Shown one piece after another: positions 61,075 to 64,000 of a DNA stretch of 64,000 nt. The position numbers were made by a program, and so were the translations under genes. The notes under the pieces are model-generated. The model worked only from the letters and a program-made list of their open reading frames with translations. It had not been told where the DNA came from and did no database searches. How positions within the stretch are numbered: position 1 is the stretch's first letter; every line of letters starts with the position of its first letter. Source of the stretch: Myxococcales bacterium. Its GTDB lineage: Bacteria; Myxococcota_A; Polyangia; Palsa-1104; JAEUJZ01. The stretch is taken from positions 62,001 to 126,000 of the forward strand of contig JAEUKB010000021.1 of assembly GCA_016794365.1 (NCBI GenBank), given 5' to 3'.

Positions 61075-61380
61075 CTACTCTTCGGTCGTTTCCGTCTCGA
61101 CGTGACGAGGCGTAGGAAGCTCGCGACGGACGGACAGCTTGGCGCCCCGCTGCTTCATGTCTTCCAGGTAGACCTCAATCTGCGCGCGGACATCTTCCAG
61201 ATAGTAGATCTTGCCGTCGGCAATCTCACGCAGCGAGGTCACCGCGCTCTTGTTGTCACACTTGACGAACGGCTTGCTGCGGCGCTGGGCGAGCTGACGG
61301 GCCCGCTCTGCGGCGAGCATGGTGAGCGCGAATCGATTGGGAATCCGCTCCAGACAGTCTTCAACGGTTACGCGAGCCAC
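61075..61380 (-). CDS. rpoZ: RNA polymerase omega subunit
   Basis: 101 residues from GTG 61380, which follows an aaggag ribosome site by 7 nt. The omega core is clear: VARVTVEDCLERIPNRFALTMLAAERARQL, then DNKSAVTSLREIADGKI. Omega supports assembly of the beta-prime subunit. The C-terminal extension is charged and variable. It is in an operon with mutL (3-bp gap). Confidence 0.92.
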   Translation of the reverse strand: MARVTVEDCLERIPNRFALTMLAAERARQLAQRRSKPFVKCDNKSAVTSLREIADGKIYYLEDVRAQIEVYLEDMKQRGAKLSVRRELPTPRHVETETTEE

Positions 61381-61596
61381 AGTCGTTCTCCTTGAAAGCG
61401 CACACAGCCAGTACCTGCTACGTGCGAGGGTCTGCGAAGCAAAAGCGAAGAACCTGTGTATATTCCTGCGTCCTGTCATCTGTCAACGGCTGCCGCGCGC
61501 GTGGGGACGTGCTTTTGGCCGAGCAAAAGCCCTGACCTTTCCGGCACAGACGTGGTCCCAATTGACAGCACCCAGCGCGTGGGCTTCCATGCCGGG

Positions 61597-63423
61597 ATGG
61601 TGACTTGGTGGGCGCGCTTGGGGGTGGTGGTGGCGATGCTCTGGGCATCGGCTGCGCTGGCGGGCGCTTCGACCGGGACGCCGCAGCCTGCGCAGGCTCT
61701 GCCGCTTGTGCCGATCGTCGATGGTCAGTTTGTCTCGGTCTTTGGGTCGGGCTTCCAGCTGGGTGGTCTGCCGTTCCGCTTTGTCGGTGCCAACATCAAT
61801 CCCATCCACGGCGAGACCGATCGTCACCACACCGAGCCCCTGTTTGCCGCGATGGTCAAGGACGGTCTGCAAGTGGCGCGGGTGTGGGCGCTCGGCGAAG
61901 GCATGCCCGACGCCACCGAGTGGCAGATCAAGTACGTCCTGTTTCGGGCCGGGCCGGAGCGGACCATTGAAGAGACGCTCCTTCACCTGGACCGCGTGCT
62001 GCTAGAAGCCCGGCGTGCAGGCGTGCGGCTGATCCTTACCTTGTCGAACAACTGGGCGGACTTTGGCGGCGTGCCAATGTACCTGCGCTGGCTCGGACTT
62101 TCGGCGGAAGGCAGTGGCAAGGAAGCGTTTTATTCCGATGAGCGCGCCCATGCCCTGTTCCGCGCGCATGTTGGACGGATTGTCACGCGGGTGAGCAGCC
62201 TGACCGGGATTCGCTACAGCGACGATCCCACCATCATGGCCTGGGAGCTGATGAATGAATCCACCGTCGATACGCCCCATGGCCGCGCCGTCCGCCTGGC
62301 CTGGGTGCGAGAGATGGCGCGCTTTATCAAGACCTTCGACCACAACCACCTGGTCGCCGCCGGGCTGTGGGGATACGCCATGCGCTCGGAGCGGGCCGAC
62401 TTTGCGGCGGTGCATTCCCTACCGGACATCGACTACGTAGACAGCCACCTCTATATGCAGAACGGGCAGGGCAATGCCTCGCTGTTGCGGATGTACGACC
62501 TGCTGGATGACCGGGCGCTCGTTGCTGCGCGGATCGTGAAAAAGCCCCTGGTCATCGGTGAGTTCGGCTTCCGCACCGACCAAGGCCCAACCTACCTGGG
62601 CTTGCCCCGGGCGCGCTGGTTTGCCGAGCTGCTCTCGCGGCACTTTCAAAACCACGGGGCCGGGGCCCTGGCCTGGATCTACGAGCCGTTCAAAGCCAAG
62701 CCCCGTGACTTCGGTATCTACATCGATCGCAGCAGCACCGATGATGTCCGCGCCGTCATGCGCTCGTTTGGTCACAAGACGCTGCGCAATGAGCCCTTTG
62801 CCGAAAATCCGCGCCTACAGAAGGCAGCCGGGGACGGGCCGCTCTATCAGGTTGATCAGGTGCTGCACGGGTCCAGCAAGATCCACGCGGCCTGGCACAA
62901 GCTCCCCTCGGGCGATCTGGCGCTGCGCATTCCCCCGTCCGAGTTTCGCTCTGCGCGCTTTGAGCGGCTCGGGTTCTGGGACGGCAAGCCCGCTGCGCAC
63001 TTTTACGGGGCCGAAAGTGGCGATGTCGAGTTCCGCTTTGCGCTGCCCACCGATGCCCATGCCCTGCAAGCGTTGTCCGCGCTGGTGGTCGAAGCGCGCT
63101 TGTCGGCAGAGTGGCCCGGCGTTGCCTCTCCTCCCGACGGCGGCTCCCTGGTTCGGGTGGAGCTAGACGGCACGCTCATCGAAGCCCAAAAGACCGCCAT
63201 TGATGATGGTCGCGGCGGCTGGCTGCGCTTTACGCTCGGTGACCAGGCCCGCTTGCGCTCCCTTGTGCGTGGCGAGCACACCTTGCGCTTTGTGGTCTTG
63301 CCGGGACCGCTCGCCCACGGGCTGTGCATCTACGGCGACGCCCGCGATCCCGCGCTCGACCAGCGAGACTTTGGTCCCCTGCGCATCCTGCTGCGCGGCC
63401 CGGCCCCGGTTCCCAAGAAGTAA
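61597..63423 (+). CDS. Exported glycoside hydrolase, GH5-like (mannanase type)
   Basis: The 608-residue product has a signal peptide (WARLGVVVAMLWASAALAGA). Residues 45-400 form a beta/alpha barrel resembling GH5 endo-beta-mannanases: FRFVGANINPIHG, VARVWALGEG, LTLSNNWADFGG, the acid/base Glu in AWELMNES (about 222) and the nucleophile Glu in VIGEFGF (about 323). The last 200 residues look like a beta-sandwich accessory domain. It should cleave a beta-linked polysaccharide outside the cell. A longer upstream frame to 61456 lacks a signal and is rejected. Confidence 0.85.
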   Translation: MVTWWARLGVVVAMLWASAALAGASTGTPQPAQALPLVPIVDGQFVSVFGSGFQLGGLPFRFVGANINPIHGETDRHHTEPLFAAMVKDGLQVARVWALGEGMPDATEWQIKYVLFRAGPERTIEETLLHLDRVLLEARRAGVRLILTLSNNWADFGGVPMYLRWLGLSAEGSGKEAFYSDERAHALFRAHVGRIVTRVSSLTGIRYSDDPTIMAWELMNESTVDTPHGRAVRLAWVREMARFIKTFDHNHLVAAGLWGYAMRSERADFAAVHSLPDIDYVDSHLYMQNGQGNASLLRMYDLLDDRALVAARIVKKPLVIGEFGFRTDQGPTYLGLPRARWFAELLSRHFQNHGAGALAWIYEPFKAKPRDFGIYIDRSSTDDVRAVMRSFGHKTLRNEPFAENPRLQKAAGDGPLYQVDQVLHGSSKIHAAWHKLPSGDLALRIPPSEFRSARFERLGFWDGKPAAHFYGAESGDVEFRFALPTDAHALQALSALVVEARLSAEWPGVASPPDGGSLVRVELDGTLIEAQKTAIDDGRGGWLRFTLGDQARLRSLVRGEHTLRFVVLPGPLAHGLCIYGDARDPALDQRDFGPLRILLRGPAPVPKK

Positions 63424-63447
63424 TCCGCGACGTTTTGCCCCGAGTCG

Positions 63448-63924
63448 CTACGACTTGGTCGGGTCGGGCCGATCGTCGGCTTCGATCTCGTCAATCGCCA
63501 GCGCGGGCGCTCGGTCCCCGCCGATGACTTGCAGCAGCCCCGGCAGGTACTTGTCCATCATCACCACCGCCCAGTAGACCGCGCTGCGGCACATCGGCTC
63601 CGACAGCTCGCAGTCTTCGACATCCACGCTGCTCTTGAAGCGGATCTCGCCATCGGAGTAGTCCAGCTCGAAGTTGCCGATGACCATGCCGTAGTTGGCG
63701 CGGGTAATGAACTCGGCGACCGCTGCACGCTTGCGCTCGGGCGCTTTGATCGGACAGATGGCGTAAAACAGAAACTGCTGGTCGTCTTCCCGCGTCTGGG
63801 CGTAGCAGGTCCAGCTACCGCTTGTCCCCTGGTAGCTGGTCTTTAGCACGCACTTGTTCTCCAGCGCCGCAAAGTCCCAGCCGTCCTTGCGCAGGAAGTC
63901 CTGCACCACCTTGAGTAACCGCAT
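63448..63924 (-). CDS. YbjN-like protein
   Basis: The 158-residue cytoplasmic protein resembles YbjN/type III secretion chaperone-like proteins: VQDFLRKDGWDFAAL, a central beta-sheet (WTCYAQTREDDQQFLFYAICPI) and RRA-like helix AVAEFITRANYGMVIGNFELDYSDGEIRFKSSVDVE. It ends in an acidic tail (IDEIEADDRPDP). The function is unknown; relatives may act as chaperones or regulators. It converges with the GH5-like gene, 24 bp away. Confidence 0.82.
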   Translation of the reverse strand: MRLLKVVQDFLRKDGWDFAALENKCVLKTSYQGTSGSWTCYAQTREDDQQFLFYAICPIKAPERKRAAVAEFITRANYGMVIGNFELDYSDGEIRFKSSVDVEDCELSEPMCRSAVYWAVVMMDKYLPGLLQVIGGDRAPALAIDEIEADDRPDPTKS

Positions 63925-63936
63925 GTCTTAGGGAGC

Positions 63937-64000
63937 TTACTTCGATTTGGACCGTTTCGGCTTGCTTAGGGCGCGCGGCTGGTCGGGGCTCGGCATTTGC
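63937..64000 (-). CDS. 3' end of a gene running off the window
   Basis: The minus strand is open from the window edge to a TAA at 63937-63939. The last residues, RALSKPKRSKSK, are highly basic. An ATG lies at 63997, but the basic tail and tight spacing (12 bp before the YbjN-like start) suggest the C-terminus of a longer upstream gene. Too little is visible to name it. Confidence 0.4.
   Translation of the reverse strand, partial: QMPSPDQPRALSKPKRSKSK

Overview
The window looks like a chromosomal segment of a myxobacterium-like bacterium (phylum Myxococcota), moderately GC-rich. The evidence is the mix of eukaryote-like signalling genes (a Ser/Thr kinase, a PP2C phosphatase, a zinc-ribbon/FHA protein), a DUF2378-type protein, a sensor resembling MXAN_5187, many short lipoproteins with an N-terminal Cys, and Ala/Pro/Asp-rich linkers. 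No rRNA, tRNA or CRISPR array was seen. A narrower taxonomic assignment is not possible from the sequence alone.

Layout. 0-7 kb is accessory DNA: an orphan protein of unknown family, a VCBS-repeat lipoprotein, and a VWA-like gene split by a compact 2.4-kb integrative element (tyrosine integrase, lipoprotein, SpoIIAA-like protein). The element is bounded by 18-bp imperfect direct repeats, and removing it restores the reading frame. 7-15 kb holds pckG, a sensor/LON/RNase T2 run, a quinone-oxidoreductase-like gene and a CPBP protease. 15-27.7 kb holds the PP2C/FHA pair, a lipoprotein, a PLC/P1-nuclease-like protein coupled to a GST, a sulfatase, a POT transporter, a kinase and a DUF2378-type gene.

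27.7-37.3 kb is the most unusual stretch. It opens with an 11-bp minisatellite and two copies of a 130-bp palindromic-ended repeat. A set of CxxCH lipoproteins follows, together with a DUF2271/DUF4266/DUF3570 operon, which I read as a possible envelope redox module. Divergent from that operon, behind a near-consensus promoter, is a four-gene operon (33477-37242) whose products all seem to be built from one helical-plus-beta module of unknown function. A fifth relative is the first gene of the window.

37-64 kb is mostly housekeeping: flavin reductase, YkgJ-like protein, two tandem TPR membrane proteins, TlpA-like thioredoxin, murJ behind a 43-bp minisatellite, GNAT-lysS-lolC, pdhB-pdhC-lpd-lipA, hutU with a chemoreceptor, a CADD-like protein, a hydrolase/membrane pair, rpoZ-mutL, a GH5-like enzyme and a YbjN-like protein. 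Many genes are translationally coupled (ATGA, GTGA, TAATG). Several promoters sit so close to the start codon that leaderless or very short-leader mRNAs are likely.
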